A stretch of 64,000 bases of DNA, taken from NCBI RefSeq assembly GCF_031202265.1, contig NZ_CP100604.1, positions 1,116,001 to 1,180,000 on the forward strand. Direction: 5' to 3'. The translations under genes were made by a program, and so were the position numbers. Of the stretch, positions 1 to 8,965 are shown one piece after another (positions within the stretch are counted from its first letter, which is position 1; every line of letters starts with the position of its first letter). A model generated the notes under the pieces. The model saw only the letters and a list, made by a program, of their open reading frames with translations. It was not told where the DNA came from and ran no database searches. This stretch comes from Bradyrhizobium sp. Ash2021 (GTDB lineage: Bacteria; Pseudomonadota; Alphaproteobacteria; Rhizobiales; Xanthobacteraceae).

Positions 1-1
1 C

Positions 2-670
2 CATGTCCCGGTATGGGGACTGATCCGCGACCGATTGCCGGTCACTCTGACACTTGGCCTGACCGGCCTTTCTATCGCGCTGTTGGTCGCCCTGCCGCTC
101 GGCATTCTGGCGGCGGTGCGGGAGGGCTCGGCGATGGACCGAGGCATCATGATGGTGGCACTGCTGGGGCAGGCGATGCCGGGCTTCTGGCTCGGTCTGG
201 TCATGATCGTCCTGCTGGGACTGGAGTTGCAATGGCTGCCTATTTCCGGCGTCGACACATGGCAGGGCTACATCATGCCGGGGATCGTGCTGGCATTTTC
301 GGCGATCCCGGCGCTGATGCGCCTGACCCGCTCGGGAATGATCGACGCATTGGCAGCGGATTATATTCGCACCGCGCGCGCGAAGGGGTTAAGCCGGCCG
401 AAGATCATCCTCAAGCACGCCTTGCGCAATGCGGCGATGCCGGTCGTTTCGATCGCGGCCGTGCAGCTTGGCTTCATGTTGGGAGGGTCCGTGGTGATTG
501 AGTCGGTGTTCGCGCTGCCGGGCGTCGGCTATCTGGCCTGGGAATCGATTATCAAAAATGATTTTCCGGTGGTACAGGCCGTCGTGCTGTTCCTGGCGGT
601 CATCTACATCGTGCTGACCTTGCTGGCGGACATGATGAATGCGGTGCTCGACCCAAGGCTGCGCGGATGA
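2..670 (+). CDS. ABC transporter permease, DppB/OppB type (5' end missing)
   Basis: Inner-membrane permease of a peptide/nickel-type importer. The reading frame is open from the first bases of the window, so the N-terminus lies upstream; 222 residues are visible. The start of the visible part (RDRLPVTLTLGLTGLSIAL) is the region just before the membrane core of DppB proteins. Several hydrophobic segments follow. The EAA loop that contacts the ATPase is visible as DYIRTARAKGLS around residues 118-130, and the C-terminus DMMNAVLDPRLRG is typical of the family. The stop overlaps the next start (ATGA). It is the first visible gene of a four-gene transporter operon. Substrate cannot be read from sequence; peptides or other small amides are likely. 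Confidence 0.9.
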   Translation, partial: HVPVWGLIRDRLPVTLTLGLTGLSIALLVALPLGILAAVREGSAMDRGIMMVALLGQAMPGFWLGLVMIVLLGLELQWLPISGVDTWQGYIMPGIVLAFSAIPALMRLTRSGMIDALAADYIRTARAKGLSRPKIILKHALRNAAMPVVSIAAVQLGFMLGGSVVIESVFALPGVGYLAWESIIKNDFPVVQAVVLFLAVIYIVLTLLADMMNAVLDPRLRG

Positions 671-1542
671 GTGTTTTGATCGCACAAGCCCGGCCGGGCC
701 GCCGACGGTTACCTGCCTTTCGTCACCTCGCCACGCTGCTGGGCGCGGTGATCGTTGGGACCGCGGTGCTGGTCGCGATTTTCGCGCCCTATCTGACGCC
801 GCATGATCCATTCGCGCAGGATCTTAACCTCCGCCTCATTCCTCCGGTGTGGATGGATGGCAGCCAGCCGGAGCATCTGTTGGGCACGGATCAGATCGGG
901 CGGGATTACTTGTCGCGCCTCATCTACGGCACGCGCATTTCCATGCTGATCGGCGTGCTGACCGTCATCACATCCGGCCTTATCGGCATCACGGTCGGAA
1001 TCATCGGCGGGTTCTATGGCGGGCGGACCGACGACGCTGTGATGTTCCTGATCACCTGCCGGCTGTCGATCCCGCTGATCCTGGTGGCGTTGACAGTGGT
1101 GGCGCTGGTTGGCAGTTCGCTTGCGGTGGTGATCCTCACGCTCGGGCTGTTGCTGTGGGACCGGTTCGCCGTGGTGGCTCGTACCACCACGATGCAGGTG
1201 CGCAACCTCGATTACATCGCCGCCGCCCGCGCCGCCGGCGCCTCGCAAGTGCATATTCTGGTGCGCGAGGTGCTTCCCAATATAGCCAATCACCTGGTGG
1301 TGGTGGCGACGCTGGAAATGGCCTTGGCGATCCTGCTTGAAGCGGCATTGTCATTTCTCGGCCTGGGCGTGCCGCCGCCTTTGCCGAGCTGGGGGCTGAT
1401 GATCGCCGAAGCCAAGGAATACATGTTCTTCAGCCCGTGGGTGATCATGACCCCCGGGGTCGCGCTGTTCGTGCTGGTGCTCGGCATCAACCTCTTGGGT
1501 GACGGGCTGCGGGACATGCTCGGGGCGGATCTGCGGCGATGA
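667..1542 (+). CDS. ABC transporter permease, DppC/OppC type
   Basis: Second inner-membrane permease of the same importer, 291 residues, the usual length for DppC. An N-terminal membrane helix (about residues 24-44) is followed by the periplasmic stretch with HLLGTDQIGRDYLSRLIYGTR, a hallmark of this family, and then the transport domain with the EAA loop (YIAAARAAGASQVHILVREVLPN reading around residues 183-205). It overlaps the preceding permease by 4 bases and the following ATPase by 4 bases, so the operon is translationally coupled. The ATG at 667 is chosen because it forms the ATGA junction. Confidence 0.92.
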   Translation: MSVLIAQARPGRRRLPAFRHLATLLGAVIVGTAVLVAIFAPYLTPHDPFAQDLNLRLIPPVWMDGSQPEHLLGTDQIGRDYLSRLIYGTRISMLIGVLTVITSGLIGITVGIIGGFYGGRTDDAVMFLITCRLSIPLILVALTVVALVGSSLAVVILTLGLLLWDRFAVVARTTTMQVRNLDYIAAARAAGASQVHILVREVLPNIANHLVVVATLEMALAILLEAALSFLGLGVPPPLPSWGLMIAEAKEYMFFSPWVIMTPGVALFVLVLGINLLGDGLRDMLGADLRR

Positions 1543-2534
1543 CACCCGTCGTACCAAACCCGGTTCTCACCGTCGCCAATCTGCGGGTGTCCATCGGCGG
1601 GCGTACCGAAGCGGTGCGGGGCCTGTCGCTCGCGGTAGGACGCGGCGAAACCCATTGCATGGTAGGCGAGTCCGGCTGCGGCAAATCCATTACGGCGCTG
1701 TCGGTGATGAACCTGCTGCCGCGCGGGATCAGCCGCACCGCAGATCACATCCGCTTCCAGGGCCAGGATCTGCTGGGCATGTCGGAGCGTCAGATGGCGC
1801 GGCTGCGCGGCGACAAGATGGCGATGATCTTCCAGGAACCGATGACGAGCCTGAACCCGGCCTACACGATCGGGTCGCAAATGTCCGAGGTTTTCGAACG
1901 CCATCGCCGGGCCACGCGGCGGCAAGCCATGGACAGGGCGGCCGAACTGCTGGCGCGCGTGGGCATTACCGCTCCGGGAATGCGCCTCGGGCAATATCCC
2001 CATCAGCTCTCCGGCGGCCTGCGCCAGCGGGTGATGATCGCCATGGCGCTGATGTGCGATCCAGAGTTGCTGATCGCCGACGAACCGACAACGGCTCTCG
2101 ATGTGACGGTCCAGGCGCAGATCCTGCGGCTGCTGCAGAAGCTGCAGCAGGAGTTGGGACTGGCATTGCTGCTGATCACGCATGATCTCGGTGTGGTGGC
2201 GCGCATGGCGCAGCGCGTCTCGGTGATGTATTCGGGCGAGGTGATCGAAACCGGCACCGTGGCTGAGGTGTTCGCCGCGCCCACGCACCCCTACACGCGC
2301 GGTCTATTGGACTGCATTCCCGTGCCCGGCACGACGCAGACTGGCGAACCGCTGGGCAACATTCCGGGCGTGGTACCTCGCATAGCGCCGGGCTTCGTGG
2401 GTTGCGGGTTTCGCGACCGCTGTACGTTGGCTGCGCCGGAATGCGACCGGACCGTGCCGCTGCGCGACGCCGGCGGTGATCATTGCTATCTCTGCCGGCT
2501 GCCGCCGGATTGGAAGCGAGCTGCCGCGGCATGA
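1539..2534 (+). CDS. ABC transporter ATP-binding protein, DppD/OppD type
   Basis: Cytoplasmic ATPase of the importer, 331 residues. Walker A is GESGCGKSI near residue 43, the Q-loop lies in [11 protein letters not shown], the ABC signature is LSGGLRQRV and Walker B is [12 protein letters not shown]. The C-terminal extension has the oligopeptide-type element with clustered cysteines (GCGFRDRC and nearby), which in this family can bind an iron-sulfur cluster. Start ATG overlaps the upstream stop and its own stop overlaps the next start. It pairs with the second ATPase to drive uptake. Confidence 0.93.
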   Translation: MTPVVPNPVLTVANLRVSIGGRTEAVRGLSLAVGRGETHCMVGESGCGKSITALSVMNLLPRGISRTADHIRFQGQDLLGMSERQMARLRGDKMAMIFQEPMTSLNPAYTIGSQMSEVFERHRRATRRQAMDRAAELLARVGITAPGMRLGQYPHQLSGGLRQRVMIAMALMCDPELLIADEPTTALDVTVQAQILRLLQKLQQELGLALLLITHDLGVVARMAQRVSVMYSGEVIETGTVAEVFAAPTHPYTRGLLDCIPVPGTTQTGEPLGNIPGVVPRIAPGFVGCGFRDRCTLAAPECDRTVPLRDAGGDHCYLCRLPPDWKRAAAA

Positions 2535-3487
2535 CCCATGCGATCGAAGTTCGGAACGTGTACCGCGAATTCCAGCAGCGCCGCGGCATGCCGGGTGCCC
2601 GTCGCCCGGTGCGCGCGGTGGACGGGGTGACGTTCTCGCTCCCGGCGGGCGATGTGCTGGGGGTGGTGGGCGAGTCCGGCTGCGGCAAGTCAACGCTTGC
2701 CCGTCTCATCATGGGCCTGCTGCCGCCAACCTCGGGCGAGATTCTGGTGGATGGACGCAGCCTGACCGGCATGGATCGGCGCGAACGTGCCCGACTGATC
2801 CAGCCCGTGTTTCAGGACCCGTACTCCTCGCTCAACCCGCGCCAGCGCATTCGCGACATCGTCGGTCTGCCGCTGGCCTCCCAGGGCAATCTGCCGAAGG
2901 CGCGGCAGGCCGATCGCGTCATGGAGATGCTGGCGCGCGTTGGAATTTCCAGCGAGATGGCCGAGCGCATGCCGGGCCAGCTCTCCGGCGGCCAGCGGCA
3001 GCGTGTGGCCATCGCGCGGGCCCTCGTGCTGCACCCGCGCATCGTGGTGTGCGACGAGCCCACCAGTGCGCTGGATGTCTCCGTGCAGGCGCAGATTCTC
3101 AACCTGCTGGCGGAATTGCGGCGGGAGCTTGGACTGACCTATCTCTTCATCAGCCACAACCTGGCGGTGGTGGAATACATCGCCACGGAAGTGGCGGTGA
3201 TGTACCTCGGCCGGATCGTCGAGCAGGCGCCGGCGCAGGAGCTGTTCCGCACCCCCACGCACCCCTACACACAGGCGCTGCTGGCCTCCGTGCTGACACC
3301 GGATCCGGCTCTCGGCATTCCCGATGTCGGTCTGGGCGACGCCTACCCGGATCCCACCAATATCCCGCCGGGTTGTCGTTTCCACCCGCGTTGCCCGAGC
3401 GCATTGGCGAAATGCGCCGCTACCATGCCAGACAACATCCGCAAGGATGGCCGTCTGGTCGAATGTCTGCTGGCGATCCCGGCATAG
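2531..3487 (+). CDS. ABC transporter ATP-binding protein, DppF/OppF type
   Basis: Second ATPase of the importer, 318 residues. Walker [10 protein letters not shown], signature LSGGQRQRV, Walker [13 protein letters not shown], and the C-terminal oligopeptide-type element [13 protein letters not shown]. An upstream in-frame start exists at 2483, but ATG 2531 forms an ATGA overlap with the preceding gene and gives the usual DppF N-terminus ([13 protein letters not shown]), so it is preferred. It is the last gene of the visible operon. The binding-protein gene converges on it from the other strand with only 15 bases between the two stops. Confidence 0.92.
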   Translation: MTHAIEVRNVYREFQQRRGMPGARRPVRAVDGVTFSLPAGDVLGVVGESGCGKSTLARLIMGLLPPTSGEILVDGRSLTGMDRRERARLIQPVFQDPYSSLNPRQRIRDIVGLPLASQGNLPKARQADRVMEMLARVGISSEMAERMPGQLSGGQRQRVAIARALVLHPRIVVCDEPTSALDVSVQAQILNLLAELRRELGLTYLFISHNLAVVEYIATEVAVMYLGRIVEQAPAQELFRTPTHPYTQALLASVLTPDPALGIPDVGLGDAYPDPTNIPPGCRFHPRCPSALAKCAATMPDNIRKDGRLVECLLAIPA

Positions 3488-3502
3488 GGCAGGCGCCAGT
3501 CG

Positions 3503-5029
3503 CTATTTCCAGGTCGACAGATAGAAACGCGGCACGTCGTCCGGGAAGCCCTGGAAATTCAACTGCTTTGAAAATGCGACATAGCGGACGTCGCTGAACA
3601 GCGGCACGAAATCAACCCGCTCCGTGGACAGGTGGATCGCCTCGCTAAAGGCCTGGCGACGCAGCTCCGGATCGATGCTGGCCCCGGCCTGCTTCAACAG
3701 GTTTTGCACATCGGCATCGCGCGCGTAGTCGTTCAATCCGCCGCCGAGCCAATAGGGCATGAACGCCGAGGCATCGTTGACGGAATTGCTGCCCCAACTC
3801 CCCGAATACAGCGGTGCCTTGCCTGCTTCCGCCAGCTGGATGGCCGCGCCGATCTGGAGCTGCTGGATGCGCAGGTTGATGCCGACAGCCTTGAGATAAT
3901 TCTGCAAGGCCGCGCCGACCTGCGGTGTTGCATAAGACACCAGCTCGGTATCGAAGCCGTTGGGATACCCGGCCTCAGCCAGAAGCTGCTTGGCCTTGGC
4001 CGGATCGTACGGATATTTCACGGCGGCGGCTACGTCACAGCCGAACTGGCTGGGGAAACACGGCGTGTCGATGACCTGCGAATCGCCTTGGATCAGCTGT
4101 TTGGCCATCGTGGCGCGGTCGATGGCCGAGATGACCGCCTGCCGCACCTTCAGCTTGGTCAGCGGATTGTCGGCGCCTGAACGGCCGGCGGCGTCGATGG
4201 TCACGAAATGGACTCGCATGGTGCCGAACCGCACTGAATTCAAATTTGGCATCCGCGCGATATTCGCGAACTGGTCGGCATTATAGCCCCAGATCCAATC
4301 GGCTTTTCCGCCAAGTAGCTCGGTCAGCTCGGTAGTGGCGTCGGGCACTTCGTGGATCTTGATATAGCGGATGGCAGGCCGGCCCTTGGGGCTGCCGGCG
4401 TAGTAGCCGTCATACCGCTCCATATCGATCTCGGTGGTGCCGTCGACCTTGGTGATCTTGTAGGGGCCGGTGCCGATCGGAGCCCGGGCGTAGGCATCGG
4501 CACCGATTTTCTCGCGATAGGCCTTCGGCCAGATCGGCGTGACCATCGCCAGATATTCCATCACGGCCGGCGACACACCGGTCAGCTTGAGGCGCACGTG
4601 AAAGTCGTCGATCTTCTCGGCGCCGGCATAGGATGTGTAATAGGCCGGGATTGCCACCTGCTTGTCGTGGATGATGTCGTTGATCGTGTAGACCACATCG
4701 TCGGCGGTAAACGGGTCGCCGTTCTGGAACGTCACGCCCTCGCGCAGGGTGAAGTCGATCGTGGTGGTATCGACCTGCTTCCACGACGTCGCCAATGCAG
4801 GCTTGATCTCCATGGTGACGGGATCGCGATAGACCAGGCAGTCGAAGGCGTGGAACGCCACCACCATGCCGGTGCGCTGCGAATTGTAGTAGGGGTCGAC
4901 ATCGGGAATGGCGTCGCGCCAGGTGATGCGCAGCGTGTCCGCCGATTTTTGCGCCAGCGCCGGGGCCGCCATTGCCAGTGTCGTGCAGGCGGCCAGCAGC
5001 AGGCCGCGGAGCCAGGTATCCGATCGCAT
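3503..5029 (-). CDS. ABC transporter substrate-binding protein, family 5 (peptide/nickel type)
   Basis: Periplasmic solute-binding protein, 508 residues. It has a clear signal peptide: basic MRSDTWLR, a hydrophobic core, and a likely cleavage after APALA near residue 26. The body matches SBP family 5 (LREGVTFQNGDPFTADDVVYTIN, and IGTGPYKITKVDG around residue 160). A good ribosome site (GAGAGGA) precedes ATG 5029. It is convergent with the permease/ATPase operon, which is unusual because family-5 binding proteins are mostly co-transcribed with their permeases; it therefore has its own promoter. It probably supplies the transporter at positions 2-3487. Confidence 0.92.
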   Translation of the reverse strand: MRSDTWLRGLLLAACTTLAMAAPALAQKSADTLRITWRDAIPDVDPYYNSQRTGMVVAFHAFDCLVYRDPVTMEIKPALATSWKQVDTTTIDFTLREGVTFQNGDPFTADDVVYTINDIIHDKQVAIPAYYTSYAGAEKIDDFHVRLKLTGVSPAVMEYLAMVTPIWPKAYREKIGADAYARAPIGTGPYKITKVDGTTEIDMERYDGYYAGSPKGRPAIRYIKIHEVPDATTELTELLGGKADWIWGYNADQFANIARMPNLNSVRFGTMRVHFVTIDAAGRSGADNPLTKLKVRQAVISAIDRATMAKQLIQGDSQVIDTPCFPSQFGCDVAAAVKYPYDPAKAKQLLAEAGYPNGFDTELVSYATPQVGAALQNYLKAVGINLRIQQLQIGAAIQLAEAGKAPLYSGSWGSNSVNDASAFMPYWLGGGLNDYARDADVQNLLKQAGASIDPELRRQAFSEAIHLSTERVDFVPLFSDVRYVAFSKQLNFQGFPDDVPRFYLSTWK

Positions 5030-5165
5030 TTATTGTCCTCTCAACTCCGAAAAAAGCAGACGACGCAGAAACATACGGCGTCGCGGAACAGAAGCAACCC
5101 GCATGCCATCATCCTGGCTGCGGCCCCTGCCGCCACGGCGGTCTTTGCCAAGCGATGGCGCCCAT

Positions 5166-6383
5166 CTATCCTTGGTCGACGGCCGCCAGCAACCGCTTCA
5201 GGAAACCGTCGACGGCCTCAGGATCGATCCAGCGAACCACGGCCACGAGATCGTGCTCCTGATCGACATAGACCATGTTGGTGCCGTTGCCGACGTGGGC
5301 AAAAACGGTGGCCGGAGCACTCGGCCAGCGCTTCCGGTCAGTGTTAAGAAACCAGTTCATATAGCCGTAGATCGGCTCCGGCTTGGTCGGCGTGCGCGCC
5401 TGATCGATCCATCGCTCCGAGAGCAGTTGACGATCCTTCCACTTGCCGCGACGCAGCGTGAGGTAGCCGAAGCGGGCCATGTCGGAGGCATTGATAAACA
5501 TGCCACCGCCCCAGTGCCCGCCGCCGGTCACCGACTGCATCACGGTGCCATCCAGAACGACCCAGGAATTCTCGTAGCCGAACCAGCGCCAGGTGCCGGA
5601 GGCGCCGATCGGGTCCATGATGTTTTCCTTCAGGACCTGCGGCAGCGGGCGCCGCCAGACGTTGAGGGCTGCGAGCGCCATCACATTCGTGCGGGTATCG
5701 TTGTATTTATAAAAAGTGCCCGGCTTGTTGCGCGGCAACGTCCCCCATTCCGCCGGATTGTCGCCAGGCCGATCCGCCCAGTCCGGCTTGCCCCACAGCG
5801 TGCCTTCCCAGTCGCTGGTCTGTCGCAACAGATCGTCCCAGGTGATCGTGCGGTTGTGCGGCGATTCAAACGGGAACAGCATATCGGACGCGTTGAGCCG
5901 ATCCGATTTGTTGGTGGTCGAAGGCGGGGTGTAGAGCTGCACCGGTGGGACATAATCCCTTACTGCGTCATCGACGCTCTTGATCATGCCCCGCTCGACG
6001 GCAATTCCGACGACGCTGGAAAGGAAGCTCTTGGTTACGCTGTGAGTCATATCGACCCTGAGCGGATCTCCCCATTCAGCGACGATGTAGCCCTTGCGAA
6101 TGATGATTCCAGTCGGATCACCGCGTTCCTGGATCGGCCCGATCGCGTAGCCGAACGGCTCGCGGCCGAAGGTTTGATAATGGTTCATCACCAGGTCGCG
6201 GGGTGCCTTCGTCTCCCCGGCGACTGCAAAATCGATCGCCTGCTTCAGGAGGTCGGGACGGACACCTGACTCTGAAGGCGTCCTGTGCTGCCACGTCGCA
6301 TCGGGGTAATAGGCCGTAGCCGGATTCGCGTCCTGGTCAGATTGATTGGTTGGTCCACGGAGGCTGGAACGACGAGAGGTCAT
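5166..6383 (-). CDS. Serine hydrolase, class C beta-lactamase-like family
   Basis: Predicted serine hydrolase of the penicillin-binding/beta-lactamase fold, 405 residues. The active-site SxxK motif is seen as SVTK in THSVTKSFLSS near residue 115. The second conserved tyrosine region is probably the FYKYNDTRTN stretch near residue 225, and HWGGG near residue 290 resembles the HxG-type third motif. The block LLRQTSDWEG is common in 6-aminohexanoate-dimer-hydrolase/esterase relatives. No convincing signal peptide is visible. It lies upstream of the binding-protein gene on the same strand, so a link to hydrolysis of imported amides or esters is plausible but inferred. A PBP-like peptidase or esterase cannot be excluded. 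Confidence 0.82.
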   Translation of the reverse strand: MTSRRSSLRGPTNQSDQDANPATAYYPDATWQHRTPSESGVRPDLLKQAIDFAVAGETKAPRDLVMNHYQTFGREPFGYAIGPIQERGDPTGIIIRKGYIVAEWGDPLRVDMTHSVTKSFLSSVVGIAVERGMIKSVDDAVRDYVPPVQLYTPPSTTNKSDRLNASDMLFPFESPHNRTITWDDLLRQTSDWEGTLWGKPDWADRPGDNPAEWGTLPRNKPGTFYKYNDTRTNVMALAALNVWRRPLPQVLKENIMDPIGASGTWRWFGYENSWVVLDGTVMQSVTGGGHWGGGMFINASDMARFGYLTLRRGKWKDRQLLSERWIDQARTPTKPEPIYGYMNWFLNTDRKRWPSAPATVFAHVGNGTNMVYVDQEHDLVAVVRWIDPEAVDGFLKRLLAAVDQG

Positions 6384-6712
6384 GACTTTCCTTCAATCAG
6401 GATTCTTCAGGAGCCCGGCCGCCGGCCGACCTCCGGCTTCGACGGATTGAGCAAGATGTTCGCCGAAGTGTGTCCTGACCGCCTACACCATCCCACTGTA
6501 ATTGCCTACCGTCCGATGGCGCGGCACAGGTCTGCGGGCGCAAGACCGGTGGCCGCGACGCCCAGGGGGGTGGCAGAGACAGGTAGGCCATCAGCACCGC
6601 CCATAACGAGATGGTGGGCGCTTGCTATGGCCCGAGTTTCGAATCTGGATGGGACGCACGCGCAAGACTGATGAGGACGCGACGTTCGTGCAAGGAGCGA
6701 ACTGTAACTCCG
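6384..6712 (-). other. Intergenic region, no gene recognised
   Basis: About 330 bases between the serine hydrolase start and the degraded GlcG-like gene. No reading frame with recognisable protein features and no clear operator or terminator was seen. It presumably holds the promoter of the hydrolase gene. Confidence 0.4.
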
Positions 6713-7204
6713 TCACCTACGCTGATCTGTCTTCGGTAAGGGGCTCAGCGCCGCCGCCGCGGTGTTCGCGATCTCGGCGTCGATCCCCTTGCTCATGCCG
6801 GCAAACACCTACCGCGCCCACGACTTCGCCGTTTACGCGTATCGGCACGCCGCCGCGCAGTGCCGCGATGCCGGCGGTGACGAATGCCGTTCGGCCTCGA
6901 TAATGTCGTCCTCGATCTCCGCCGTCGACCGTTGTAGCCGCGCAGCCGTTCGTGCCTTGTCGATGGCGAGGTCCGCGCTTGCCGGGCGGACACCATCCAT
7001 CCGCTGGAAAGCAAGCAGATCGCCGGCAGGATCGACCACCGCGATTGCCGAGGGCGCATTCCGCTGCTGCGCGCTCTCATTCGCGGCGTGCAGGACTGTC
7101 TGGGCTCCGGCTTGATCAAGGGTCATTACGTTGACGGTCTGTGCCTCGGCTGACAGGCAGAAGACCGTTGCCAAGATCCCAACACTCATTCCAAGTTTCG
7201 TCAT
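6713..7204 (-). pseudogene. GlcG/HbpS-like (DUF336) protein with two compensating frameshifts
   Basis: A periplasmic heme-binding GlcG/HbpS-type protein broken by two indels. The start (ATG 7204) gives a signal peptide (MTKLGMSVGILATVFCLSAEAQ) and a normal family N-terminus (AIAVVDPAGDLLAFQRMDG). Around position 6892 the frame shifts by the apparent loss of one G. The next 30 or so residues (GRTAFVTAGIAALRGGVPIR, then VNGEVVGAVGV) lie in another frame. Around 6797 an apparent extra C restores the first frame (GMSKGIDAEIANTAAAALS), ending at TGA 6713-6715. The total length is intact, 164 codons, so either decay is recent or the assembly has two base errors. Confidence 0.75.
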
Positions 7205-7276
7205 GGCGGGCTGATTTCATTTCGTTGAAGTTTGCGGCGCGAGAATGCGATCGCTGCGAGCTTTGTGTTACCGGAT

Positions 7277-7486
7277 CTATGAAGCGCCTTTGGTGCGGAC
7301 CAAATAGTCCACGATCGCTTTAGCGTCGTCAGGGCTGACAGGAGCCTTGTAGGCGGTGATCATCTTGTTGACGGATTCTTGCCAGGCCGCCCGGGACAGC
7401 CAAGGCTGGTTCAATACATGGTCGGCCGAGTGGCAGGCGAGGCAGTTGTTGTTGATCGCATCCGATCCAACCGCTGCAAGAGTTAG
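7277..7486 (-). pseudogene. C-terminal remnant of a small cytochrome c (SorB-like)
   Basis: An open frame without a usable start encodes about 67 residues containing a CxxCH heme-binding motif (NNNCLACHSADHV), a downstream Met-containing stretch (VNKMITAYKAP) that could supply the axial ligand, and a typical final helix (DDAKAIVDYLVRTKGAS) before TAG 7277-7279. This pattern matches monoheme cytochromes such as the SorB subunit of sulfite dehydrogenase. Its 5' part is missing and the frame runs into the end of the adjacent ATPase gene, so it looks truncated by the rearrangement that placed the transporter here. It lies next to another degraded gene for a heme-related protein. Confidence 0.6.
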
Positions 7487-8193
7487 CCTCCAAGATATGC
7501 CTCGCGAATCCGCGGATCGTCGGCAAGGGCCGCTGATGGCCCGGACAGTGTGATTGTGCCGGTCTCCATCACGAAGGCGCGCGCGGAAATATCGAGCGCC
7601 ATCGCCGAATTTTGCTCTACCAGAAGGACGCTGAGGCCGGTACGCTTGTTGAGTTCCAGGATCTTGTCAAACACCTGTTCAATCACAATGGGTGCCAATC
7701 CGAGCGATGGTTCGTCCAGCATCAGCAGGCTGGGGCGGCTCATCAGCGCGCGGCCGATGGCCAGCATCTGCTGTTCGCCGCCGGAAAGCGACCAACCGCC
7801 CTGCGTGAAACGCTCCTTCAGGCGCGGAAACAGGTCGAGCACCAGCGCCAGATCGGCCTCGATTTCAGATTTCCTGTAAGAGCGCGATGCCGTGCCTGTG
7901 ATCAGATTCTCGCGCACCGTGAGGCCGGGAAAGATACGACGACCTTCAGGGCAATGGGCGACGCCGGCGCTGACGATGTTCTCCACGGCCGCGCCATTTA
8001 TCGTCTCGCCTTTCCAGGTAATTTTGCCCGAGGTCGGCCGGAGCAGACCGGAAATCGTACTCAGCGTCGTGGTCTTGCCGGCACCGTTGCCGCCGATCAG
8101 GGCCACGATTTCGCCCGGATCGACATCAAAGGAAATGCCCTTCAGCACTTCGATATGGCCATAGGAAACCCTGAGGTTTTCGACCTTAAGCAT
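7483..8193 (-). CDS. Branched-chain amino acid-type ABC ATPase, LivF family
   Basis: ATPase of a LIV/HAAT importer, 236 residues. Walker A GGNGAGKTT, signature LSGGEQQML, Walker B LLMLDEPSLGLAP, and the LivF-type end (REAYLGG). ATG 8193 (LKVENLRVSYG) is chosen over an upstream in-frame start because it begins the ATPase domain and overlaps the preceding gene by 8 bases. It is the last gene of a minus-strand operon (binding protein, LivH, LivM, LivG, LivF). Family substrates include amino acids, amides, urea and aromatic acids. Confidence 0.92.
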   Translation of the reverse strand: MLKVENLRVSYGHIEVLKGISFDVDPGEIVALIGGNGAGKTTTLSTISGLLRPTSGKITWKGETINGAAVENIVSAGVAHCPEGRRIFPGLTVRENLITGTASRSYRKSEIEADLALVLDLFPRLKERFTQGGWSLSGGEQQMLAIGRALMSRPSLLMLDEPSLGLAPIVIEQVFDKILELNKRTGLSVLLVEQNSAMALDISARAFVMETGTITLSGPSAALADDPRIREAYLGG

Positions 8194-8965
8194 GCCGGTG
8201 CCGCCTGCCCAAATAGGCCTCGATAACCTTCGGATTACGCTGCACCTCCTCTGGCGTGCCTTCTGCAATCTTCTTGCCGAAATCCAGCACCACCACGCGG
8301 TCGCTGATGCCCATCACCAGGCGCACATTGTGCTCGACCAGCAGGATCGTCATGCCGCTGGTTTTCAAGTCCGCGATCGTGCCAAGCAGTTTCATGCTTT
8401 CGGTCATGTTCATGCCGGCCGCCGGTTCATCGAGCAGCAACACGTCAGGTTTAGACGCGAGCGCTCGCGCAATCTCCAGCAATCGTTGCTGGGCGTAAGG
8501 CAGTTGTGCAGCCCGATCATTGGCACGGCCGCCGAGGCCGACGACCTCCAGTGCCTCGCGCGCGCGGTGCTCGATCTCCGCTTCATTTTGCTTTTGACGG
8601 CCATTCTCTGTGACGATGCCAAACAGGGATATTGGCGTGTTGCACGCGCCGGCAACCTTGACGTTTTCGATCACGCTCAGGTTATTGAAGATCCGGATGT
8701 TCTGAAATGTACGGGCAAGCCCAAGCCGTGCGATTCGATGTGGCTTAAGTCTGAACAGCTCCTGGCCGTCGATTTGAATCGAACCGGCATCGGCATGCGA
8801 GGCGCCGCTGAGTGCATTGAGCAGTGTGGTCTTGCCGGAGCCGTTCGGTCCGATGATCGCCTGGACAACGCCGCGCGGAATATCGAGATCGACGCCATCC
8901 AGCGCGACAAGACCTCCGAACCGTTTGGTCACGCCACGCGCGGCGAGGATCGGGCGGTCGCTCAT
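8186..8965 (-). CDS. Branched-chain amino acid-type ABC ATPase, LivG family
   Basis: Partner ATPase, 259 residues. Walker A GPNGSGKTT, Walker B VLLLDEPAAGMN, and the LivG-type end (KVIEAYLGRRH). The signature region reads LPYAQQRLLEIARALA; the usual SYGQQ is PYAQQ here, as in many LivG proteins. The start ATG 8965 overlaps the LivM stop (ATGA). The reading frame is open well upstream, but that part lacks family similarity and lies antisense-phase within livM. Confidence 0.92.
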   Translation of the reverse strand: MSDRPILAARGVTKRFGGLVALDGVDLDIPRGVVQAIIGPNGSGKTTLLNALSGASHADAGSIQIDGQELFRLKPHRIARLGLARTFQNIRIFNNLSVIENVKVAGACNTPISLFGIVTENGRQKQNEAEIEHRAREALEVVGLGGRANDRAAQLPYAQQRLLEIARALASKPDVLLLDEPAAGMNMTESMKLLGTIADLKTSGMTILLVEHNVRLVMGISDRVVVLDFGKKIAEGTPEEVQRNPKVIEAYLGRRHRHA

